Shown in pieces: positions 28,689-38,339 of a stretch of 64,000 nt of DNA. A program made the position numbers and the translations under genes. How positions within the stretch are numbered: position 1 is the stretch's first letter; the number at the start of each line of letters is the position of its first letter. Below the pieces are notes generated by a model that was not told where the DNA came from, did not search any database, and worked only from the letters and a program-made list of their open reading frames with translations. The DNA is from Ustilago trichophora. Taxonomy: Eukaryota; Basidiomycota; Ustilaginomycetes; Ustilaginales; Ustilaginaceae. The DNA lies in assembly GCA_900323505.1 (NCBI GenBank), contig OOIN01000029.1, positions 372,001-436,000 of the forward strand. The letters are read 5' to 3'.

Positions 28689-29965
28689 ATGGAGGCCGTG
28701 ACACATGCCGCTAGCATGGGAGAGGCAGCAGCTAAAAATATGGATCTGGGCATGCTAATGGGAGGTTCAGAATCTGGAATTGTCCCAACGGGATCGTTGA
28801 TTGGGGTGGGGGCAGCGTTGGGCTTGGACGAAGCATGGAGGAATGATCCTAGAGCTTTGTGGTCTAGCTTTGTGATGATCATCGTAAGTCAACTTTCTTT
28901 CTTCATAAGATGTCGTGCGCAATTGTATCGTGCTGTTGGTTGCTGTGGCAAGACCGCTGATTTCAACCGATTCTTGTCTATTGTTTCGGCTCGATAATGC
29001 TTCTCGGTCGGCATCGGTCTTAATCTGGTGCAACACTCAACATTCAACGCTCTGTGACGCTCAATACCATATTGTTCTCACGACCCTTCTTCTATCCTTG
29101 GCATCGCCCCTCTTCGACATGTACACGTCATGTCGCTCTCTGATACCCCCACATCTCGATCGTTTCCCTCCATTCAAATCGACAGGTTTCAGAAATCGGC
29201 GATAAGACCTTCCTCATAGCCGCCATCCTCGCCATGCGACAATCCCGTCTCGTCGTTTTTTCGGGAGCATTCTTCTCGCTTGCCGTCATGTCGATCCTCT
29301 CTGCGCTTCTCGGCGTCATGTTCCCTTCCCTCTTACCCAAAAGCTTGACCAACCTCATGGCCGCCGCGCTATTCCTCGTCTTTGGCCTGAAAATGGTCAA
29401 AGACGGTCTCTCCATGAAAGGCGATGAGATCCAAGAGGAGTGGGAGGAAGCAGAGCGAGAGATTGCCGAGGAAGACGGAACTCACGAAATGGACGAACTC
29501 GAACAGGGGCACAGTGCGCCTTCCCACACCCTCTCTCCTTCTCGTTCCTCCCATGACAGTAAAGCGCGGGGGACAGCAGATAAGGGCATGTCTCACACGC
29601 TTAGAGAAGGTACCAAGAACCTCTGTGGGCTCTGCTTCTCTCCCGTGTTTGCACAGGCTTTCATCCTCACCTTTCTGGGAGAGTGGGGGGATCGCAGTCA
29701 GATCGCAACGATAGCGTTGGCAGCAGCTCACAACGTGACGTTGGTATGTATAGGCACGATCGTGGGACATGCTTGCTGTACGAGTTTGGCAGTGATCTGT
29801 GGAAGTTGGTTGGCAAGGAGAATTAGTGTAAAGCATGTTACGTTAGGGGGTGCGGCTCTCTTTTTGATCTTTGCGGTCGTATATGCGTTCGAGGCGTACA
29901 CGGAGAAGGATGGGTCGATGGAAGGGGTAGTACAGGCGGCAAAGGCTGCCGTGGGTCAGAGGTAG
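28689..29965 (+). CDS. GDT1: Gdt1/TMEM165 family Golgi cation (Ca2+/Mn2+) transporter, two exons
   Basis: Exon 1 28689-28883 (65 codons), intron 28884-29185 (302 nt, GTAAGT donor, GACAG acceptor), exon 2 29186-29965; 324 residues. The splice joins MII to VSEIGDKTFLIAAILAMR, restoring the first family signature ExGDKT at residues 68-73. The second signature EWGDRS is at 231-236. Six hydrophobic segments arranged as two inverted halves surround an acidic, charged cytosolic loop (about 135-205). Role: Golgi membrane Ca2+/Mn2+ transport (H+ antiport), supplying Mn2+ for glycosylation; loss of the human protein causes a glycosylation disorder. Both signatures are intact. Part of the intron stays open after exon 1, so unspliced reads would give a truncated product. 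Confidence 0.92.
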
Positions 29966-30760
29966 TTTGGTTGATGGAGAGCATACGCTCTTGTTATAGA
30001 GTCCAACCACCGGCTGTATTTGGGTCAATCTATCGTGATTCATCGAGAGATCTACATGATTCTGCTTTTGCATGCAGCAAGAGATGATCTTCTTGAGCTG
30101 GATAAAGTGTACACGTGTGTTTGAGAGTCATGTGTAGTAGATGCCACGCGAAACACACAATCTCCCCGGAGAATGGACCCCACAAAGGCAAGGGATCAAC
30201 CTTTTGCTCGTCTAAACACCGGACACCGAAGCGCATAGGACCAAGAACTGTCATCAGGCATCATCATCCTCACCTCTTCTCACAAACACTCACCGGGTAG
30301 CTGTAACACCGGATTGCAAATTCTTCGGATCTCGCTCTTGTGATACAGTGCAAATGGTGGTAACCGAATTCTGGAAGAATTGAAAGCAAAAAGCAGCGGC
30401 GGAAATTTTAACTTTAACCGCCCGTCAGAAATTTCTGCTTGTCAAAGGCTGACGTCAAATTTCTCTCTTTCTCTCTCTGAGTTTACGCCTCAACTGTCAA
30501 GTTTCCTCCGCCCCGCGTGTGCCGTGTGAATGCGTTTCACACTTTCTTTGTGACACACATGCACGCGCCATGCTTATATATCTCGCTCTACCTCATCTTC
30601 TCCTTCTCCTTTTGTTTCTATAGCATCCTTGTATTCCTTCATCCATCCATCCATCCATCCATCCATCCATCCATCCATCCATCCATCCATCCATCCATCC
30701 ATCCATCCATCCATTCAATCGAAACATCTGGCAAAAAAGGATCCAATCAAACCCGCAACA
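29966..30760. other. Intergenic region upstream of the SCCPDH-like gene
   Basis: About 800 bp with no supported gene. A TATATA element is at 30575-30580. An ATCC tetranucleotide array occupies most of the leader close to the ATG at 30761. Confidence 0.5.
30640..30714. repeat. (ATCC)n tetranucleotide microsatellite
   Basis: About 75 bp, roughly 19 near-perfect units, ending about 46 bp before the ATG of the saccharopine-dehydrogenase-like gene. It probably lies in the 5' untranslated region. It is open in at least two frames, which creates spurious His/Pro/Ser or Ile/His/Pro/Ser ORFs. Confidence 0.95.
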
Positions 30761-31999
30761 ATGTCCAAGCAGTACGACCTAGTGGTATTCGGCGCTACGG
30801 GATTCACCGGTCAGCTGGTATGCAAGTATCTTCTTACGCACCCTGAAAAACCATCTTGGGCCGTTGCCGGACGGTCTGCCTCGCGTCTCTCTGGCCTCAA
30901 GCAGAAACTTTCGTTACCCGATAGCGTTGGTATTATCGAAGCCGAAACTTCCAACTATGCCTCTCTCACCTCTATGACGTCTCAAGCCAAAGCACTGGTC
31001 AACATTGTTGGCCCCTATCGACCCTTCAAAGCTAGCCAAGTCGTCCGCGCTTGCGTTGAGACGGGTACCCACTACGTCGACCTCTCCGGAGAAACTGGTT
31101 TCAACAGCGACATCATTACCGAATTTCATCTCAAAGCTCAGGCCAAAGGTGTAACCATCTCCTCTAGCGTCGGTTTTGACAGTCTTCCGTTTGATCTTAC
31201 GACCTATTTGGCGGTTCAAAAGGCTAAAGAGTTGTCCGGAGGTAAGAGCGATGTCAAGTTGGCAGAATGTGCCTATGATCTACCTAAAGATCTCTCTGCT
31301 GGTACGCTTGCTTCTGCGGTTAGCATGGCGAGCGAGAAGGAACAGATGTACAGCATTAAGGGTGATTGGTTGAGTCCGGTCGCAAAGCCGGCAAGTTTGA
31401 CTTGGAATGCTGTACGATGGTTCGAACAACGTCAGAGGTGGGGTGCACAGAATACTTTTAGTATTCACAACACTCGCATGGTCACTCGCACATGGGGTCT
31501 CTTACAGCATCACCATTCGCCACAGGCCTACGGTCAAGCGTTTGCTTACAAGGAGGGCACTATCGTGCCCAACAAGATTTACGGTCTCATTTTAGCCTAT
31601 GTGGGTGCCATCTCAATTTGGGTTTTGATGAACGTAGGAATGGTTAGGAAGTTTATCGCCAAATCGATGCCAGCCAACTCAGGACCTAGTGAAAAGAGCC
31701 TAGTCGAGTCCAAGTTGAGGGTAGAGACTCTGGCAACGACGAATGATGGCAAGACAAAGGCGATCTGTAGGATGAAGGCAAACGGTCACCCTGGCTATCT
31801 TTTGACGGCGAGGATGATCGTCGAGACGGCGCTGACGATTGTAGAGGGTAAAGGACAGAATCCTTTGCAAGCGGATGGAGTTAAGGGTGGTGTTTTGACC
31901 CCGGCGCTGGTGGGTGCTGAGAGGTTGGCTGAGAGGTTGGTGGAATTTGGACAATTTGATATTGTCACCGAGAGATTCGAGGGTAGGAAGAGCAGATAA
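30761..31999 (+). CDS. Saccharopine dehydrogenase-like oxidoreductase (SCCPDH family)
   Basis: Single exon, 412 residues from the ATG at 30761 (MSKQYD). The frame is open upstream through the ATCC array, which is why a longer call is misleading. The N-terminal Rossmann fold shows [13 protein letters not shown] (glycine motif, 11-17) and [13 protein letters not shown]. Family motifs [32 protein letters not shown] and [13 protein letters not shown] follow. Near residues 280-300 there is a hydrophobic segment ([19 protein letters not shown]) that could anchor or embed it in a membrane, as in the lipid-droplet SCCPDH proteins. True saccharopine dehydrogenase of lysine synthesis has a different layout, so the substrate is unknown. 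Kept as an NAD(P)-dependent oxidoreductase. Confidence 0.85.
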
Positions 32000-33253
32000 T
32001 GACGTGATTGTTTTTTCTTTTGCCCTATCATGTCTATTGTTGAGAGGTGACACTTTCTCCAACTGATGTATGAACCGGACTCACCTGCCCATATGTAACG
32101 TAGTTGTGTGATAATGACTCTATTCAGTCTTTCTTTCAATTTAAACTCTTCTTTCCGTTCTCTTCTTATGACACCTAAGATCCTTCTCTAAGTCTAGAGG
32201 TCGTCTCAATCACCACCACATACACTTGACTTTTCGAAACAGACGGCAATCCTCTCTTCTCGTCGAGATGGTAGGTGGCAGATATATCTTTGTGGAACAA
32301 TGACGCATAACAAGACTATGTCTCTATCAGATAAACAGCCTTGAAGGAGCCTCAAACGGTTTCCAATGAAAAGCCACATTGATCGGTGTCTAAACGTTGT
32401 TTACGAGCTCTGACAGTTTGCAGCAATCGAGAATCGGCTCCACGTACTGTACTATACTGTACTGTATATGCTTCCATGTCAACTTTTTCGCTTGATCAAA
32501 GTTATACATCATCTTTTCTTACTATCTGGCGCCTGTCATAGCTGTTATGCATTTTGTTTCGAGATTATCGCTTGCGGTAGTACGTAAAAAATCACCCTTT
32601 CCAATGTGCTGCCGTATTCGCCATCAGATGGTATATTTGCATGTAAACATCTCCGCTTGACCAAGTTTAGACGTCATCATCTTTTCTTGCTATCTGCGCG
32701 TACGTTGTGAATTTGGCTAATTACTGTTCGAGATTGGTTCGAGAGCAATTTGAAGGTGAAGCGACTGTTGTTGTTTTACCCGACTGTACACCACCGTTGA
32801 TGGGTGTCACTCACCCACTTACAACCCACATAATTAAGCCTTACACGTCGTTAATGCTTCCACTTCGACTGCCCTGTGACTGTTGACTTCAGATGGATAT
32901 TTGAGTCGACTTTTGCCTAGAGTGGGACAAAAAGTGGGGATGATGGTGCGTTGCAAGGAGGAAAAGGGGTCAAAAGTGAGACGATGACACTGGGGCTGGT
33001 GGGACTTTGAGGTTGTAGTGGTGAAGGACAGGTGATGGCGTGATGTGGCGAGCCCAATCCGTGCATTACTGTTGATGGCAATGCTTGCTACCGGGAATCC
33101 AACAGCACACATAAGTAGCTAGCTTTCTCTCTGTGTCCATCTTACTCTTCATTCCATCACTCCATCACTCGATTGCTCCATCACTCGATCACTCTATCAC
33201 TCTTTGCTCCTGCTCCTCACACCTCTTCCAAGTACCAAACCGCAAGACCTTGA
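32000..33253. other. Long upstream region of the small secreted protein gene, with a duplicated element
   Basis: About 1.25 kb with no supported gene. It contains a TACTGTAC cluster (32444-32466) and two diverged direct copies of an element of about 100 bp (around 32475-32580 and 32640-32740). Confidence 0.55.
32489..32697. repeat. Diverged direct repeat upstream of the secreted protein gene (offset about 165 bp)
   Basis: Copy 1 core at 32489-32528 and copy 2 core at 32655-32697 share CGCTTGAYCAA and CATCATCTTTTCTT, then CTATCTG; a CGAGATT match follows downstream of each. Spacing between the copies is about 165 bp. Looks like an old tandem duplication of regulatory DNA. Confidence 0.6.
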
Positions 33254-33783
33254 ATGTTTTCCAACATGAAGTTTCTCTTACTCGCTCTTGTCTATGCTAC
33301 AACATTTGTGGTTGGTGCGGATAAAATTTTTAGTTGGGATCAACTTTGCGCAGATCATGCCAATCCTCCACCTGGTACCCAATGGGCATGCTTTGAACTG
33401 GAAAAGCCAATCGAAAAGTACTATTACGGCGGTACAGGTGGAACCTGGGGCGGTAGAAGCGCCTACAAACCGGACGACTCCAGATGTAAGCATATTATCC
33501 CTTTGAATTACAAGCCAATATACAAATCTTCTAACCTGATCATCTTGACTCGCATCCATCAGTCGTTGCAACTTGGATGTCAACCCCAGATTCAAGCGTC
33601 TATGTCCGCCTAGACCTAATCAACTGGAATATTTCACCAACCCCAAACAAATCAGACTGTGTCAACATCAGCAACCCCTACGACACTTCCATTCAAGAGG
33701 TCTGCAGAGGAATGCCGCTAATCAAACCGGTGCTTAAGAAGCACACCCCAGACAACCCGGCCGAGCCCGCTTCCATCCCCTAA
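33254..33783 (+). CDS. Small secreted cysteine-containing protein (candidate effector), two exons
   Basis: Exon 1 33254-33485, intron 33486-33562 (77 nt, GTAAGC donor, TCAG acceptor), exon 2 33563-33783; 150 residues. The second ATG (33266, MKFLLLALVYATTF) gives a cleaner signal peptide, cut near VVGA|DK. The mature protein of about 125 residues has four cysteines (in QLCADH, WACFEL, DCVNIS and EVCRGM), enough for two disulphides. It also has an aromatic/Gly-rich patch (EKYYYGGTGGTWGG), one NIS glycosylation site near the third cysteine, and a Pro-rich end. No membrane anchor and no family I recognise. Small, secreted, cysteine-bearing and lineage-specific-looking proteins in smuts are often host-interaction effectors; that role is inferred. 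The duplicated upstream element may govern it. Confidence 0.75.
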
Positions 33784-34205
33784 TTTCCAACCGCCAACAA
33801 TCTACACAAGCTAGATAAGTCGTATGCCAAGCATCGACAGTGTTTACCCATCAGAGCCTACCACGTCTCACCTCGCCCCGCTTGACATCTGCTTTGCTTC
33901 TTCACCATCTTCCCTCACCCATCGCTAGGCTGCGCATTCCTAGCGATTCAGCTTGATTTGTTAGCTTTCGCGCTGTTGCATCCAAGGCACAATCACGTTG
34001 ATCTACACTGTTACACTTTGGGTGTGTGTGTGTCTGTCTGTCAAAGGCAGGGCTGTGATAGGTGTTGACGTATCAAAGAGCTATGCGTACAAAACGGAAC
34101 ATGGTACATTAACGAACATCATACAACGAAACCATAACGAATACTTGAACAACCATTAGCGTAAATGAACCCATTCGACATGAGACCTTCCCCACCACCA
34201 AGCCG
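33784..34205. other. Convergent 3' region
   Basis: About 420 bp between the secreted protein gene and the D-box protein gene; no supported gene, with a short GT run near 34021-34032. Confidence 0.4.
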
Positions 34206-36497
34206 TCAACCCAGGACCAGCTCGTATTCCATCGAGTAATCCTCGGCCGCGCGCATCTCCTTGAGCCGCTTAGTACGCTCCGAATCGTCCGAGTGGATCG
34301 GGGACGAGTTGACGCCGATTCTCCAGTCTTCGTCGTTGGCGGCACGGGTTTTGCCTTTGCCCTTCTTTGCGCGAGTGCGGCGTTTGGGCGATTCGTCAGA
34401 CTCGTCTTCGTCTTTGTCGTCGTCTTCGATAACTTCGACTTCGGGAGATGGAGACTTGTCCTTCTTACTACGACCCCTGGAGGTAGTGGGCTTGGCTCTG
34501 GACGTGGATGCGGCTTTGCCTTTGCGCGACGTGATGCTGGCTGTCTTCTTTCCATTTGAGCCAGAGGCTTTTGTGTGAGTGACGCGCTTGCGAGGAGGGA
34601 GAAAGCTGAGGAGCTTGTCCTGGGCGAGCTTCTTGGCTGCGGGTGAATCAACAGCCTTTTTACGTGTACGAGTGGCTCGTGGAGTGGACGGAGCGGACGA
34701 ATTGGCGGTTGAAGATGATGATTCTGCAGCGAGTACCTGGAGCACTTTTTGCTCCTTGGTCTCGTTCCGCTTCAGAGGGATGCCAGAGACTGTCCGTTTC
34801 GACTTGCTTGCCTGGCGACTGGATTTGCGACTGGAGAGCGGTGAAGTTGTCACGGATGTGAGAGGGTCATCGCTTTCTTCGATGGTGATGACGTCGCTCT
34901 TGCGCTTAGTGCGCGAGCGTGTGACTCGCTGTGCAGATGTGTCGGCAGCCTCCTCCTCTGGCTTCTGCTTGATCGAATGAGTGCTGAGCTCAGCTTCGAC
35001 TTCGGACTCAGCGCCTGATTGGGTATGCTCGTTTCGAGCTGTGTGAACTTCGTGATCGCCCGGCCGCCCAACGGCGGCATCCTCCGCTGTCACAGACGAG
35101 GCTTCATGGCGGATTGCAGGGGAGGACATGCGTCCGAAAGCGTGTTCAGCTAGACGCAGATCGTCGCTTGCGTTGAAGGTCTCCGTTGGGATGTCCACAA
35201 ACATGTCACTGGTATTCTCCAAATCTCCCTCCTCGTACTCGAAGGACTCTAAAAGCGCATGTTTGTTGCGATCCTGGATCTTGCGCTCGGCGAGAATGAA
35301 ACCAAACTCATCCAACCCCTCCTCATCGAAATCATCCATGCGTGGCTTCGCGTCTGCACCAGTGCCGGTACTTTGGTCTTCAGTAGGCCAAGAGCCAGCG
35401 ATGCTGCCATCATCACTTTTAGCAGTGGGCGAACCCTCGAGTTTTCGATGAGCTGCATGATGTCCTGCAGCTTTCCAAGCTTCAACCTTGCTGACACCTC
35501 GATCCTGATAGTCGAGCAGCTCTTGAGCGGAAGCAGTTAATGGTTCCGCCCGACGTGCGGCCCCCGGAGACTCGAGCTGACTAGATCGTTCCGAGTCAAG
35601 GTCAAACATGTCATTGAGGATCTGACGGGCGCTTGGCAGTTCGTCTTGGATAGCTTTGCGTTTCTGCGAGATGGGTGTGGAATGCGTTGGTTGCTCGCGC
35701 AGGACTCCAGCGCGTGTGCGTGCCGATTGTCTGTTGTCAGCAGTTGCGCCAGGACGAGCGGTGAGCGGAGGCACGTTCTCCTTGTCTGAAGACCCTTGCG
35801 AGGCTGTAGCTTCTGCGTCCGAGTCTGCGACTCCAGAGGTCGAGCTTAGGTGGCGCTTGGCTTTATTGGATGCAGCTGGTTGGGCCTGAGTCTGCTGCAA
35901 GGTACTGGCTTCAAAGTATTCGAGATCGTCGCTATCGATATCGGGAGAAATCCGGATGAGCTCGGCATGAGAAGGCGCAGCCATTTTGTTCTTGCTGCGA
36001 TGCTCTGCTGCCTCGATCTGAGCCGAAAGAGAATCAGTAGAAGAGCTCGAGATAGTAGGAATCTCGACATGAGAGAATTGCCGAGGCATTGCGGTCTTTG
36101 GTGAGCGCGTTCGCTGCGATGCTTGAGCAGGCGTTGTCGAAAGCCCAGCCAGTTTGGGCTGTTTGGCCGGACGAGCTACCTGGCGTCTGGGACGCGTCGA
36201 GGGGTTGACTGCGGAGGCGCCAGGTCGAGATACCATCGCGGCGGCCTTGTTGGATGACACGTTGAGTTGGGATGAAATTGGCGCATTTCGATCGCTTAAC
36301 GGTTTCCTGCGCGATCCACTGGTCTCTACCGTAGCCTTTGGGCCGCCTACATCGTTCTTGATATCTCCTAATACGCGCCGCGCACGCGGAGCGTTTTCGT
36401 CCGATTGAAGGCTGAGCGCTGCGCCCTTTGCCGACGAGGATGATCTTCTCGTGTCGGCGAGATGGCCTCTGGTGGTCTTTTGCCGCGTCACTACCAT
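34206..36497 (-). CDS. Disordered nuclear protein with D-box and KEN-box degrons (securin/sororin-like candidate)
   Basis: Single exon, 763 residues, almost wholly low-complexity (Ser/Ala/Lys/Glu). Near the N-terminus is a canonical destruction box, R40-R-V-L43-G-D-I-K-N48, then a second RxxL element (RKPLSDRN, 64-71) and a KEN box (residues 239-241, DKENVPP). An acidic DLEYFEAS segment lies near 191. The C-terminal half has hydrophobic-acidic patches typical of SUMO-interacting motifs (DVITIEESDD; VEVIEDDDKDED), basic nuclear-signal-like runs and a conserved-looking end (AEDYSMEYELVLG). The degrons point to an APC/C substrate degraded in mitosis or G1. Securin, sororin or another cell-cycle regulator are all possible; I cannot assign orthology. 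Single short degrons can arise by chance, but the three together near one end are suggestive. Confidence 0.6.
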   Translation of the reverse strand: MVVTRQKTTRGHLADTRRSSSSAKGAALSLQSDENAPRARRVLGDIKNDVGGPKATVETSGSRRKPLSDRNAPISSQLNVSSNKAAAMVSRPGASAVNPSTRPRRQVARPAKQPKLAGLSTTPAQASQRTRSPKTAMPRQFSHVEIPTISSSSTDSLSAQIEAAEHRSKNKMAAPSHAELIRISPDIDSDDLEYFEASTLQQTQAQPAASNKAKRHLSSTSGVADSDAEATASQGSSDKENVPPLTARPGATADNRQSARTRAGVLREQPTHSTPISQKRKAIQDELPSARQILNDMFDLDSERSSQLESPGAARRAEPLTASAQELLDYQDRGVSKVEAWKAAGHHAAHRKLEGSPTAKSDDGSIAGSWPTEDQSTGTGADAKPRMDDFDEEGLDEFGFILAERKIQDRNKHALLESFEYEEGDLENTSDMFVDIPTETFNASDDLRLAEHAFGRMSSPAIRHEASSVTAEDAAVGRPGDHEVHTARNEHTQSGAESEVEAELSTHSIKQKPEEEAADTSAQRVTRSRTKRKSDVITIEESDDPLTSVTTSPLSSRKSSRQASKSKRTVSGIPLKRNETKEQKVLQVLAAESSSSTANSSAPSTPRATRTRKKAVDSPAAKKLAQDKLLSFLPPRKRVTHTKASGSNGKKTASITSRKGKAASTSRAKPTTSRGRSKKDKSPSPEVEVIEDDDKDEDESDESPKRRTRAKKGKGKTRAANDEDWRIGVNSSPIHSDDSERTKRLKEMRAAEDYSMEYELVLG

Positions 36498-36985
36498 CGC
36501 GTGTGTTGACTGCGAGCGCGATAGAGTCGGTCGGCGCCTGTTGGAATAGCTGCTGGGGTATTGGTGTTAGGAGCAATGGAACTGGGATGATGCGGTGTTG
36601 GGATAAATGTGCGTGTTGAAAGGGAAACCGCGCGCCTCGTTGAAATAGACGAGACTGATGAGGTCGGTTGATGGAGAAGCGATGGCAAGATCGCTCATCT
36701 ATGCTTGGCTGAGTCGAGGTGAACGTGAGTGAGAGAAAGAGAAAGGGTCCTTTCGGCATCCATCCGATTCACTGAGTGGAGGCTTGACATGCATTCAGCT
36801 CTCCTTTTTTTTTTGGCTGAAAATCAGTCCAACACCTCGCGCTTTACGCGACTCCTCACACTCCATCACTTGATTAGCACCATATTCACAGTCTTTCGGC
36901 CGAGTCACATACACACACTCTCTCTCTCTTTTTCAGCTTCATATCTTCCTGCGTTTCCTGCTGCATTGTAGCTAGCTTGTATGCC
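36498..36985. other. Upstream region of the D-box protein gene, 3' of frataxin
   Basis: About 490 bp with no supported gene. Both neighbours are on the minus strand, so it holds the D-box protein promoter and the frataxin 3' end. Confidence 0.45.
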
Positions 36986-37946
36986 TTATTCGTCTTCGAG
37001 CAATACCTCGACCTCGGTCTCAAACACTTGCGACAGCTCGGTCTGCAAAAGTTCGTGCAAGGTCGAAGTCTCGCCTTCCTTGAGACAGAACCAAGTTTTG
37101 CTATCCGCGTCATAGTCGAAGCGTTTTGGTCCGCTGTACATTGTCAAAGGAGGGTCAGGAGACCATACGGTCGCGGACGTCAGTCACAGGATCATTATCG
37201 GAAGCAGTCGAAATCAATCAAGACGCATCAGCTGATTAAAAGGGATTGGTGAAGTGAGATGTGAAAGTGTGAAAGAGAGGGTAACAAGTGACAAAACATA
37301 CCTCTTGGGACTAGAAAGCCAAATTTGCTTGTTGGGTGGCTGCTTGTTAATCACCCAAGTGCCGTGGACTCCGCATCTGAGATTCATCACTCCCGACTTG
37401 TATCGTTTAAATCACAGAAAGGAAGGAGTCAGTGAAATGGTTCACTCGCAGAACAACAAGTCTGAGCGATTCACAGTCGGGTCATTCCGCACCGTGAGAG
37501 TAAAAGATGAGAGAGTGTGATAGACTTACCGCGCATTCGATATCCCATTCGGAAGCAGGCGAACCCCTGTTTGCTCCCTCACCCTTTTCTCTAGCTTGCT
37601 CTTCGAGTGTCTCGATATCCGCCTCCTCGAGCAAGGTTTCAAACGTTTCGGTGAGAGAGTCAAGCACGTTGTTTGACAGTTTGTGATATTCTCCATCGGT
37701 CAGAGGGGAGGCTGTGTATTTTGCTGTCGGGTGTGCCACTGATAGGGATGTGCTGAAGGATCGTGCTTTCGGAGCAGACGAAATGCTCAGTGCTGAAGTG
37801 GGTATTGATGTAGCGAACTTGATCTGGCGATTCGAACGGCCAAACTGCACGGAAGACGCAACATTGCGTGTCAAGACGGATCGAATCGAAGCAATATGAA
37901 ACAGCCCGCGCTGAGTCGTGGTTCGCAGCATCATGGGCAGCTTCAT
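36986..37946 (-). CDS. YFH1: Frataxin (mitochondrial iron-sulphur assembly factor), three exons
   Basis: Exon 1 37946-37530, intron 133 nt (GTAAGT...AAG), exon 2 37396-37302, intron 168 nt (GTATGT...TACAG), exon 3 37133-36986; 219 residues. The start at 37946 gives an Arg/Ser/Thr-rich, acid-poor presequence ([15 protein letters not shown]...). An upstream in-frame ATG at 38072 would add 42 less typical residues. The frataxin fold follows: acidic helix [20 protein letters not shown], the strands [20 protein letters not shown] then [16 protein letters not shown], and the C-terminal helix [16 protein letters not shown]. The IWLSSPxSGPKRFD motif is rebuilt only across the exon 2/3 junction, which fixes that splice. 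Role: allosteric activator of the Nfs1-Isd11-Isu1 complex and iron handling in the matrix. Divergent from HIS5. Confidence 0.93.
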
Positions 37947-38339
37947 CTTGATATCGTTCACCTTGAAGTTGATGGTGAGGGACGAGCAGAAAAGGTGTTG
38001 CACGACATGGCGAGAACCACAGCCGACAGCCAAATTGCGGTTTTGTGGAGGAAGCCCGATTCCTTTTCCCATTTTATCCGGCCGATTGGAAGAAGCGTCT
38101 TGAAAGCAAAATGACTCGCTTGGCTCGGCAACCTAAATAAATTTGGGTGCGCCACACAGCTCTGCCCTTGTTATCGGTAACTACCTCGAATCCCACTCTC
38201 GACTCATCTCATCATCCTCACGTTTCGCGAGTCATCTCTCTCTCTTTACCCCCATCACCACCACTTATAAACGCTCTCATCGGAAGCTTTCACACCACAT
38301 CTGCACAACTGAATTTGAAAACGGAAACAAGCAGCAAAG
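37947..38339. promoter_or_regulatory. Divergent promoter region frataxin / HIS5
   Basis: About 390 bp shared by the two genes. It contains ATGACTCGC at 38111-38119 and its inverted copy at 38227-38235, both with the Gcn4/Cpc1 half-consensus TGACTC, plus TATAAA at 38266-38271 for HIS5. Confidence 0.5.
38266..38271 (+). promoter_or_regulatory. TATA box for HIS5
   Basis: TATAAA 69 bp before the HIS5 ATG, a normal core-promoter distance. Confidence 0.55.

Noticed and set aside
30629..30760. Extended N-terminus of the SCCPDH-like protein (His/Pro/Ser/Ile repeats)
   Set aside because: It is translation of the ATCC microsatellite; the family-type start is [14 protein letters not shown] at 30761.
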